Source: Gallionellaceae bacterium
Lineage (GTDB): Bacteria; Pseudomonadota; Gammaproteobacteria; Burkholderiales; Gallionellaceae
Direction of reading: 5' to 3'
Length of the DNA: 5,775 nt
Assembly (NCBI GenBank): GCA_021731185.1
Contig: JAKFXW010000080.1
Location: 1-5,775, forward strand
Shown here piece after piece: positions 1-5,775 of the stretch (position 1 is its first letter; the number at the start of each line of letters is the position of its first letter). Made by a program: the position numbers and the translations under genes. The notes below the pieces were generated by a model that worked only from the letters and a program-made list of their open reading frames with translations, was not told where the DNA came from and did no database searches.

Positions 1-2
1 AA

Positions 3-3000
3 GCTAGCTCTGTGCAGCGCGAAGGCAAAGGAAGCAAATTGGTATTAAATATGCCAAGTGCCAATCCTTATGCACTGCCTGCAAACTCGGGTACGCAAAC
101 TGTTCGGTTCAGCGTGGCTGTTCGAGAGTTTGGGACAGGCAAGTCGCCAGCCACTATTTATCTGCGGCGCAAAGGTGATAAACAAAGCGTTGCGATGAAC
201 GACCTAGGAATAAACGGAGACTTTATTGCCAAGGATGGCATAGTGGGCGTGAATGTTCAGATCGATACCAAAAAAATAAAAGCAGATTCTTGCTTGCTCT
301 ACGAAGCATTCGCCAAAATAGGTCGCGGGGAATTAACCTCGTCCCCTTTACGTTTATGCGTTAGCAGTTTTCCAATCCATGTGGCAGTTTCCAATATTGC
401 TAATCCGGTTGTATTTCCAGATGGCACTCAGGCTGTTGCCGACGAAATATTGATCATCACAAAGTCGAATACAAACGCCCCCGCAATTCGACGGTTGGCA
501 GCCTCTATTAATGCAAGTGTAGTGGGCAGCATCTTGCCTTTGAATAGATACCAATTAAAACTTTCTGTTCCCGTTACGGCAGATCAACTGCTGTCCATTG
601 TGAGCCAGCTAAGTGCCAATACGATCATCGAGAACGCATCAATTAACGCGATAGGTCAAGGTGCATTGAATGTAGACGATCCTGCGTTTGATCTGCCTCT
701 TGGATTGAATAGCCAACACGGCTTGAAACAAGTAATAGCACATGACCAAACTACGGAGGCTAATGCATGGGATAGTGCTATTGGTACGGGGCTGACGGCA
801 GTTGTGCTGGACACGGGTCTTGCACTTCCTCACCCAGATTTAGATCCGAGTTGGACCTGCCAATTGGCAACTGCCCCTGCGTTAGTTACTTGTTCCGATA
901 CCACCGTAGCGCCAACCGCCGCAGGGCACGGTACGCAAGTCGCGGGAGTGCTGGCTGCTGAAACAAATAATTTGCTAGGCGTTGCAGGGGCTGCCCATGG
1001 AAGTAATGTTCATTCAATTAAAATGACAAGTTTCGTCATCACAGGGATGGAGCAAGCTTTCATTGCGGCGGCTGCATATGTAGGAATGAATGGTACGGCT
1101 CAAATTATTAATGCCAGTTTTAATGTCCAAGATGCTTTTTCAAACATGACACCCCTGTGTACTGCGATTAACAATTTGGTATTGAATGGAGGAGTTCCAC
1201 GTGCAGTGGTCATAGTGGCCGCTGGGAATAGTAATCAAAATGGAGCTTCTTATCCTGCGCGTTGCAATGACCTGAACGCAATGCCAGTAAATAAGAATTT
1301 GCTCATCACAGTATCGAACAGCACGTCCATAGCCACCCGACAATGCGGCAATGCTTCGCTGGATCCAACTAATGGCTTGAATCAGCGTTGTTTAACTGAT
1401 CTTGATGATGCATTAAAGCTGGGTAGTAATTTTGGCACTTGGGTGGATATGGCTGCACCTGGGTCGTCCATACGCACCACTACTATTGGCGACGCCTATG
1501 CCAGCCCCACCGGAACTTCATTTTCTGCCCCGATGGTCTCTGGTGCTGTGGCGATATTGAAATCTTGCGGTGTGTCACTGGATCAAATTGAAGTTGCATT
1601 AAAAGGCCCTGCTTCAGGTAGTCCTGGAGCGAATGTGTTCGTGCCATATCCTGTTTCTGGTGCAAATCCCGCTGGCTCTACACCACGCTTGGATATTGCT
1701 CTTGCTCTGCAACGAACCAACTGCTCAATGGTTGCCGTTGATGACGTGTTATCACCAATAGCTGAGGACAGTGGGGTGCAAACAATTGGTTTTTCGGCAC
1801 TAACAGGTAACGATAACGACGGAGACCCGGAAGCGGTGCAGGCTTTGACCATTACTGCGGTAAGCAATCCGGTAGGCGGTGCGGTGTCACTCGATGGAAT
1901 GGGCAACGTACTATTCACGCCGACGGCGAACTTCAACGGCGCGGCATCGTTTGACTACACCGTGCAAGACAACGGACAGACTAACGGCGTGAACGATTTC
2001 AAAACTGATACGGGTAGTGTCTCGTTCCCAGTGTCGGCAGTGAACGACGCGCCCGTAGCGACGAACGATACACTGGCCGCAACCGAGGACACGACTGTAA
2101 TTTACACCGCAGTGCAGTTGCTGGGTAATGATTCGGATGTGGAAGGGAGCGCATTAACCATTGCCAATGTGACCAGCGGTACAGGTGGCACGACGACGTT
2201 GAACGGCGATGGTACGGTGACCTTTACGCCGAGCCTGAATTTTAACGGCGCAGCAGATTTCACTTACACGGCAAGCGATGGCGCACTGCCATCGAATGTA
2301 GCAACAGTGGCGGTTAGCGTGACCCCAGTCAACGACACACCAACTGGCATACCAATCATTAACCCTCCTAGCTCCCCCACGGATAGGCAAATTGGGGACT
2401 CTCTCACAGTCGATATCAGTACCATCGCAGATGAGGATGTTATCAACACGTCAACTTTGCAATACCAATGGTTTCGCAATCAAGGATTGAGCATGTCTTG
2501 TATAGCCCCTGGGGCTGCCACTGGTTTAAATAGTTCGGGAAATTACACATTGGTTTCTGCTGATTTTAACTGCCGCATGAGTGTCACAGTGACTTACACC
2601 GATTCAGGTTTACAGAATGAATCCGTTTCCAGCAACGTGGATGGTAATGATGTGGGTGATCCACACATCAAAACTGTTGACGGGCTGCGCTATGATTTCC
2701 AAGCAGCGGGGGAGTTTGTGATGCTACGTGGTGCGGATGGTTTGGAGATTCAAACACGCCAAACACCTGCATCTACGACTGCGCCTCTGTTTAATAGTTA
2801 TACCGGGTTGACGGTGGGGGTGAGTATCAATACTGCTATCGCGGCTCGCGTCGGTAAGCATCGCGTCACTTATCAGCCGAGGAATATTGTTTCTGCAACA
2901 AGTGGGCATGATCTGCGTATTGATGGTGTGTTGATGTCGCTACCCGCAAACGGTATTGATTTGGGTTCGGGTGGGCGCATTACGCCTTTGGGAAATAACG

Positions 3001-3911
3001 TGATTCAAATTGATTTCCCAGATGAGACGACGATGATCGTTACCCCAGGATGGTCTTGGTATAACGTGTGGTGGTTGCATGTGAATATTCTGCACACGTC
3101 CGCTTATGATGGCCTGATGGGTTATCGCACCAAGGGTAGTTGGCTGCCGAGACTGTCTGACGGCACGTCGTTGGGGGCAAGGCCTGCTGCAATGCATGAT
3201 CGCTATGTTGAGTTGTACGAAACCTTTGCAAATTCATGGCGCGTGACGGATGAAACGAGCCTCTTCGATTATGCGCGTGACACTTCCACGAGGACATTTA
3301 CACTCCCAGCATGGCCGTTGGAAAAACCACCTTATGTAATTCCGCCGGGAGTTATCCCTGTTTGGGCGGCACCGCAAGGCGTTCCTGCCAAACCCCTAAA
3401 ACGGCAAGCAGCGCTGCAACATTGCCGCGCAGTTAAAGATAAGGATGCGAATGCAAATTGTGTGTTTGACGTAATGGTCGCGGGCAATCCCGGCTTTGCC
3501 AAAACTTATTTGCTCCAGCAGAAGATACTGGCTGGGTTAACTGCGGTGGGGGTGCGAGACAATAATGAAACTTGCAAACCTAATCAGCCTATGTTTGTTC
3601 TTGCCACGGTTGGGCGACACACGGCGGATGTCAAGCAGGGGTTAGGTAAGAAAGGTGCGCCGACCAGAAATGTTTTATCGGGCACGGTTCAATTCACACT
3701 CGACGGTAAGGAGGTAAGTAAGCCCGTTAAGCTAGATGGTAAAGGTCATGCAAGAATGAAAATGCCATGTGATAGAACCCGCCAGCAGCAAGTGGGCGCA
3801 CGATTTATCCCCGCTAAGGGGAGTGTGTTTCTACCGAGCAGCAGTCGTAATTTAAGCAGCAACCTTGAAACAGTGCTTAGGCAAAGCAAGGAGAAGAGGT
3901 CAGCGAATTAA
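3..3911 (+). CDS. Secreted multidomain subtilisin-like (S8) serine protease with cadherin-like repeats and VWD domain, 5' partial
   Basis: The reading frame is open to the left edge, so the true start and signal peptide lie upstream; the GTG at 12 is probably internal. Residues are numbered from that GTG. Residues 10-120 form a beta-rich domain with the acidic motif NDLGINGDFIAKDG (63-76). Residues 142-217 resemble an I9-type S8 propeptide. The catalytic domain has Asp267 (VVLDTG), His306 (GHGTQVAG), oxyanion Asn406 (VAAGNS) and Ser503 (GTSFSAP), so it should be an active endopeptidase. Cys283 and Cys294 could form a disulfide. Two cadherin-like repeats (574-676, 677-772) and a divergent Ig-like domain (773-880) follow. 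A VWD module starts at GDPH (882-885), continues through GLMGYRTKG (1034) and WRVTDETSLFDY (1076-1087), and ends with a Cys1138/Cys1150 CVFDV segment. Residues 1176-1285 look like a bacterial Ig-like domain, then a basic tail. I see no LPXTG, PEP-CTERM or autotransporter barrel. It is probably secreted or surface-associated; the substrate is unknown. The family call is firm, the role is inferred. Confidence 0.93.
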   Translation, partial: ASSVQREGKGSKLVLNMPSANPYALPANSGTQTVRFSVAVREFGTGKSPATIYLRRKGDKQSVAMNDLGINGDFIAKDGIVGVNVQIDTKKIKADSCLLYEAFAKIGRGELTSSPLRLCVSSFPIHVAVSNIANPVVFPDGTQAVADEILIITKSNTNAPAIRRLAASINASVVGSILPLNRYQLKLSVPVTADQLLSIVSQLSANTIIENASINAIGQGALNVDDPAFDLPLGLNSQHGLKQVIAHDQTTEANAWDSAIGTGLTAVVLDTGLALPHPDLDPSWTCQLATAPALVTCSDTTVAPTAAGHGTQVAGVLAAETNNLLGVAGAAHGSNVHSIKMTSFVITGMEQAFIAAAAYVGMNGTAQIINASFNVQDAFSNMTPLCTAINNLVLNGGVPRAVVIVAAGNSNQNGASYPARCNDLNAMPVNKNLLITVSNSTSIATRQCGNASLDPTNGLNQRCLTDLDDALKLGSNFGTWVDMAAPGSSIRTTTIGDAYASPTGTSFSAPMVSGAVAILKSCGVSLDQIEVALKGPASGSPGANVFVPYPVSGANPAGSTPRLDIALALQRTNCSMVAVDDVLSPIAEDSGVQTIGFSALTGNDNDGDPEAVQALTITAVSNPVGGAVSLDGMGNVLFTPTANFNGAASFDYTVQDNGQTNGVNDFKTDTGSVSFPVSAVNDAPVATNDTLAATEDTTVIYTAVQLLGNDSDVEGSALTIANVTSGTGGTTTLNGDGTVTFTPSLNFNGAADFTYTASDGALPSNVATVAVSVTPVNDTPTGIPIINPPSSPTDRQIGDSLTVDISTIADEDVINTSTLQYQWFRNQGLSMSCIAPGAATGLNSSGNYTLVSADFNCRMSVTVTYTDSGLQNESVSSNVDGNDVGDPHIKTVDGLRYDFQAAGEFVMLRGADGLEIQTRQTPASTTAPLFNSYTGLTVGVSINTAIAARVGKHRVTYQPRNIVSATSGHDLRIDGVLMSLPANGIDLGSGGRITPLGNNVIQIDFPDETTMIVTPGWSWYNVWWLHVNILHTSAYDGLMGYRTKGSWLPRLSDGTSLGARPAAMHDRYVELYETFANSWRVTDETSLFDYARDTSTRTFTLPAWPLEKPPYVIPPGVIPVWAAPQGVPAKPLKRQAALQHCRAVKDKDANANCVFDVMVAGNPGFAKTYLLQQKILAGLTAVGVRDNNETCKPNQPMFVLATVGRHTADVKQGLGKKGAPTRNVLSGTVQFTLDGKEVSKPVKLDGKGHARMKMPCDRTRQQQVGARFIPAKGSVFLPSSSRNLSSNLETVLRQSKEKRSAN
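1731..2327 (+). repeat. Two tandem cadherin-like (Ig-fold) repeats inside the protease gene
   Basis: Two consecutive copies of about 100 residues (574-676 and 677-772 of the protease, numbered from base 12) share the order DD/ND start, acidic E-D-(S/T), a GNDxD acidic loop, an LTI strand, FTPxxNFNGAAxFxYT, and a closing beta strand. The FTP motifs begin at 1914 and 2223, 309 bases apart, and the surrounding 57 bases align without gaps at DNA level. Aspartate-rich loops suggest calcium binding, as in related cadherin-type and tandem-95 repeats; this is family knowledge. They probably form a rigid stalk between the catalytic domain and the VWD module. The following segment (773-880) opens with the same VND linker but lacks NFNGAA, so it is a different Ig-like type. 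Confidence 0.85.
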
Positions 3912-3978
3912 GTGGGCTCGAAAAGTTAGGTGTTGCGTATTCTTGAGCAGCGCAATTTGTTTGTTTTGAAATTACATT

Positions 3979-3993
3979 GTCCCCTTGTGGGAC
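3979..3993 (+). promoter_or_regulatory. Small hairpin in the leader just upstream of the FecR-protein ribosome binding site
   Basis: GTCCC (3979-3983) and GGGAC (3989-3993) form a perfect 5-bp stem with a 5-base loop. It ends one base before the Shine-Dalgarno GGGAG at 3995. There is no U tract after it, so it does not look like an intrinsic terminator for the upstream protease gene. The TCCC at 3980-3983 could also pair with the GGGA of the Shine-Dalgarno, so the structure might affect translation. The stem is short and may be chance. Confidence 0.3.
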
Positions 3994-3994
3994 T

Positions 3995-3999
3995 GGGAG
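3995..3999 (+). promoter_or_regulatory. Ribosome binding site that decides the FecR-protein start
   Basis: GGGAG lies 6 bases before the ATG at 4006, an ideal spacing. The longer in-frame TTG start at 3985 has no comparable site and would add seven residues (rich in W, D, E and K) ahead of the signal peptide. The ATG is therefore the better start. Confidence 0.75.
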
Positions 4000-4005
4000 A
4001 AAGAA

Positions 4006-4734
4006 ATGATATTCCGCACCTTGATAAACAGTTTAATTTTAATGAGTATGTTGCTGTTGCCCATTGTTAGTGAGGCAGCCACCGCTGTCGGTAAGGTTTT
4101 ATTCATAACAGTTGGGAACACAGCGGATGCGCGTGCGCCTGACGGTAGTTTGCGTAAGCTCACGCTAGGTGATTCGATTTATGTTGGTGAGCGTATCAGT
4201 ACCGATGCCAACACTAAATTGCACTTAGAGTTTGATGATAAGGCGCGATTTTATCTGGGAACGAATGCAGAATTTGAGGTAGAAAAATTTCAGCGCAAAT
4301 CAACCAGCAAGAATGATGATGCTTTTCACTCCAGAGTTTTTAAAGGGACATTTCGCTTTGTGTCTGGTTTAATCGCGCGGTCGACAGGTAAAAATATGCG
4401 GGTGCGGGTAAGTGTTGCCACGATTGGTATACGCGGGACGCATGTTGAAGGTGTGGTGACCGAGCGGCAGGAAAAAGATGGCAAGATGGTCGATTCTTCC
4501 GCGCAGGTAGTGTTGCTTGAACCAGAGGAGGAAGGCAAGAAAACTTCTATTGAGGTGTCGAATGAGTTTGGTAGTGTGGTGATTGATCAACCCGGCTTTG
4601 GCACGGATATTCCCGATGAGAAAAGCCCGCCCTCCCCTGTGCGGAAAATGCAATTACGTACTATCGATGATATTCAACGTGCGATTCGGTCATCAGTTCG
4701 GCAAGGTGGCACAGCCAGACCGAGAATGCCGTAA
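4006..4734 (+). CDS. Secreted FecR-domain protein (periplasmic)
   Basis: This 242-residue protein starts at the ATG with a well-placed GGGAG site. Residues 1-24 are a Sec signal peptide: positive Arg4, hydrophobic core 7-20, and likely cleavage after VSEA. The mature protein carries a FecR-type beta domain. Residues 29-95 hold the strand-turn repeats (GKVLFITVG, LTLGDSIYVGERI, KLHLEFDDKARFYLG), and VFKGTFRFVSGLIA (111-124) leads into the hallmark ATIGIRGTHVEG (138-149). The C-terminal third is charged, then Pro- and Arg-rich (203-242), and probably flexible. Classical FecR has a cytoplasmic anti-sigma domain and a membrane helix that tell a FecI sigma factor about TonB-receptor state; both are missing here and neither partner is nearby. 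It is therefore probably not an anti-sigma factor but a stand-alone periplasmic FecR-fold protein, perhaps binding an envelope component or polymer. It begins 94 bases after the protease stop and may be co-transcribed. The domain call is firm; the function is unknown. Confidence 0.92.
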   Translation: MIFRTLINSLILMSMLLLPIVSEAATAVGKVLFITVGNTADARAPDGSLRKLTLGDSIYVGERISTDANTKLHLEFDDKARFYLGTNAEFEVEKFQRKSTSKNDDAFHSRVFKGTFRFVSGLIARSTGKNMRVRVSVATIGIRGTHVEGVVTERQEKDGKMVDSSAQVVLLEPEEEGKKTSIEVSNEFGSVVIDQPGFGTDIPDEKSPPSPVRKMQLRTIDDIQRAIRSSVRQGGTARPRMP

Positions 4735-4797
4735 GGTCACATTTTTAGATCGCCATTACCGTCGTTATTAACTTCGTCTTATTTTTAAATTTATATC

Positions 4798-4802
4798 GGG
4801 GG
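4798..4802 (+). promoter_or_regulatory. Ribosome binding site of the DUF3617 gene
   Basis: A GGGGG run ends 5 bases before the ATG at 4808. It is a purine-rich but imperfect Shine-Dalgarno, set in an otherwise AT-rich leader (4735-4797). It supports this ATG, which is directly followed by a signal peptide; no in-frame alternative fits better. Confidence 0.6.
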
Positions 4803-4807
4803 TTCAA

Positions 4808-5775
4808 ATGAAAAACTTCATGTCTGCAGTGATGATTGCCGTGGTGACTGTATCCGGATTGTTTGCAAGCAATGCTCAGGCTTTGCAGGGCGAGTGGTGG
4901 GAAGTAACCACAAAAATGGAAATGCCGGATATGCCCCCCGAAATGGCAGGCATGATGGGCGGCATGGGCGCGCAGAAAACCAAAGTTTGTTTGGCTAAAG
5001 GTCAGGAGGCTGATCCCGCGCAAACATCAAAAAAAGATGATAACTGTACGATCAGCGACATGCGGCAATCTGGCAATACGGTTAAATTCAATATGAAATG
5101 CACGGGCAAAGACCCGATGACCGGCAGTGCTGAATTGACCCACACCCCGAATAATTTTAATCAAAAAATTAAGATGCGGCAGGATGGCGAAGATATGCTG
5201 ATGACTTCCACCGGCAAGCGCATCGGGGGGGCGTGTGATGCCGATGAAATGCGTAAAAAGGGCGAGGCGATGGCCGCACAAGCCGATGCACAGAATAAAA
5301 AAATGACCGCTCAAATGTGCAATACGTCTAAATTTACCGCAAGGGAGTGGGCCTCAAATGGAGGAATTTTCATTGGCGAAAAACCCATGTGCCCCGGAAA
5401 AAAAGACACGTTATGCCAAGTAATGAACAAGGAAGCGCCACGTAATGTGGATGTATTTAATATGTTGCAAGCGCAACAAGCTGAACGCGATTCAATTGTT
5501 AAAGCCTGCGGCTTGAATATGGCTAATACAAAAAAATTACTCTGCAAAAATCGTGCTTTAAAAGGGCCCGAGCATTTTCTGGATGAAAACTGTCCGGCTG
5601 AAGCAAAAATTTATCGCGATTTAGAGGCCAAGCGTCACGATTGTGTAGGGCGCGGATTTACTTCAGGTGAAGAATTAAAATCGTGCATGGGCGGCAAAGA
5701 ACTGGTTTCTGATAGTGCTGATGAAAGCTCGCAATCATCATCGCAATCTAACACCACTAAAAAAGAAGAGAAAAA
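4808..5775 (+). CDS. DUF3617-family periplasmic protein with cysteine-rich C-terminal extension, 3' partial
   Basis: The frame has no stop before the right edge and gives 322 complete codons. Residues 1-25 are a Sec signal peptide (Lys2, hydrophobic core 6-20, AQA cleavage site before LQGEWW). Residues 27-150 match the DUF3617 pattern: GEWWEVTTKMEMP opening, a Met/Pro/Gly-rich segment (37-53), TKVCL around Cys61, then Cys80, Cys98 and Cys143, with a TSTGKRIGGACD ending. DUF3617 proteins are small periplasmic proteins of unknown function, usually about 150-200 residues, so this one is unusually long. A short Ala/Gln/Lys/Met-rich linker (152-168) leads to a second region with eight cysteines (171, 195, 203, 234, 246, 262, 279, 293). 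A Ser/Gln tract and a Lys/Glu run (305-322) follow, looking like a disordered linker. Twelve cysteines in an exported protein suggest several disulfides. It follows the FecR-domain gene by 73 bases. The N-terminal family call is good; the C-terminal region is not recognised. Confidence 0.88.
   Translation, partial: MKNFMSAVMIAVVTVSGLFASNAQALQGEWWEVTTKMEMPDMPPEMAGMMGGMGAQKTKVCLAKGQEADPAQTSKKDDNCTISDMRQSGNTVKFNMKCTGKDPMTGSAELTHTPNNFNQKIKMRQDGEDMLMTSTGKRIGGACDADEMRKKGEAMAAQADAQNKKMTAQMCNTSKFTAREWASNGGIFIGEKPMCPGKKDTLCQVMNKEAPRNVDVFNMLQAQQAERDSIVKACGLNMANTKKLLCKNRALKGPEHFLDENCPAEAKIYRDLEAKRHDCVGRGFTSGEELKSCMGGKELVSDSADESSQSSSQSNTTKKEEK

Noticed and set aside
1583..1936. 117-codon open frame on the - strand
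   Set aside because: It is antisense to the catalytic Ser region and first cadherin-like repeat, has no family-like features, and is explained by the coding bias of the + strand gene.
3707..3715. TAAGGAGGT, a near-perfect anti-SD match inside the protease gene
   Set aside because: No ATG, GTG or TTG follows at usable spacing, and the bases are ordinary Lys-Glu-Val codons in a conserved Ig-like domain. It is not a start signal.
3943..3978. TTGAGC and TACATT as a promoter for the FecR-domain gene
   Set aside because: The spacing is 24 bases, too long for a sigma-70 promoter, and no better pair was found in the gap.
3985..4005. Longer FecR-protein start at the TTG codon
   Set aside because: It lacks a good ribosome binding site, overlaps the small hairpin, and would put seven residues, several of them charged, ahead of a normal signal peptide. 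The ATG at 4006 fits better.
4768..4796. Promoter-like pair TTAACT and TTATAT with 17-base spacing before the DUF3617 gene
   Set aside because: The -10 match is weak, and transcription would start around 4803, cutting off the ribosome binding site at 4798-4802. The AT-rich sequence makes chance matches likely.
5353..5378. GGAGGA followed by ATT-type codons inside the DUF3617 gene as a possible internal start
   Set aside because: It falls in the cysteine-rich coding region with no signal peptide or domain boundary after it, and ATT is a rare start codon.
5027..5547. Two adjacent - strand open frames of 95 and 78 codons
   Set aside because: They lie antisense to the DUF3617 gene, whose frame is open throughout with a signal peptide and recognisable domain. 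They show no coding features of their own.

Overview
The window carries three genes, all on the + strand and all apparently coding for exported proteins. The first is cut by the left edge and the third by the right edge. Moderate GC (hand counts of 60-base blocks run from about 33% to 58%), Sec-type signal peptides on genes 2 and 3, a FecR-domain periplasmic protein and a DUF3617 protein point to a Gram-negative proteobacterium. A betaproteobacterium such as a Gallionella- or Methylophilus-type lineage is my best guess, but that is inference from family distribution, not from a marker gene.

Layout: (1) 3-3911, the large C-terminal part of a multidomain subtilisin-like (S8) protease of at least 1300 residues. 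In order it has an N-terminal beta domain, an I9-like propeptide, an S8 catalytic domain with intact Asp/His/Ser and oxyanion Asn, two cadherin-like tandem repeats, a divergent Ig-like domain, a von Willebrand type D (VWD) module with its bacterial C-terminal extension, and a last Ig-like domain. (2) 3912-4005, a 94-base gap with a small hairpin just ahead of a Shine-Dalgarno. (3) 4006-4734, a 242-residue secreted FecR-domain protein. (4) 4735-4807, a 73-base AT-rich gap with no convincing terminator. (5) 4808 to the right edge, a DUF3617-family periplasmic protein with a long cysteine-rich C-terminal extension, still open at base 5775.

The same orientation, short gaps and lack of an obvious terminator allow co-transcription, though this is not shown. 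All three products should act outside the cytoplasm: a secreted or surface protease with adhesive modules, a periplasmic FecR-fold protein without the usual sigma factor or TonB receptor beside it, and a disulfide-rich periplasmic protein of unknown function. No RNA genes, mobile elements, CRISPR arrays or attachment sites were seen. No stretch over 300 bases lacks a gene.
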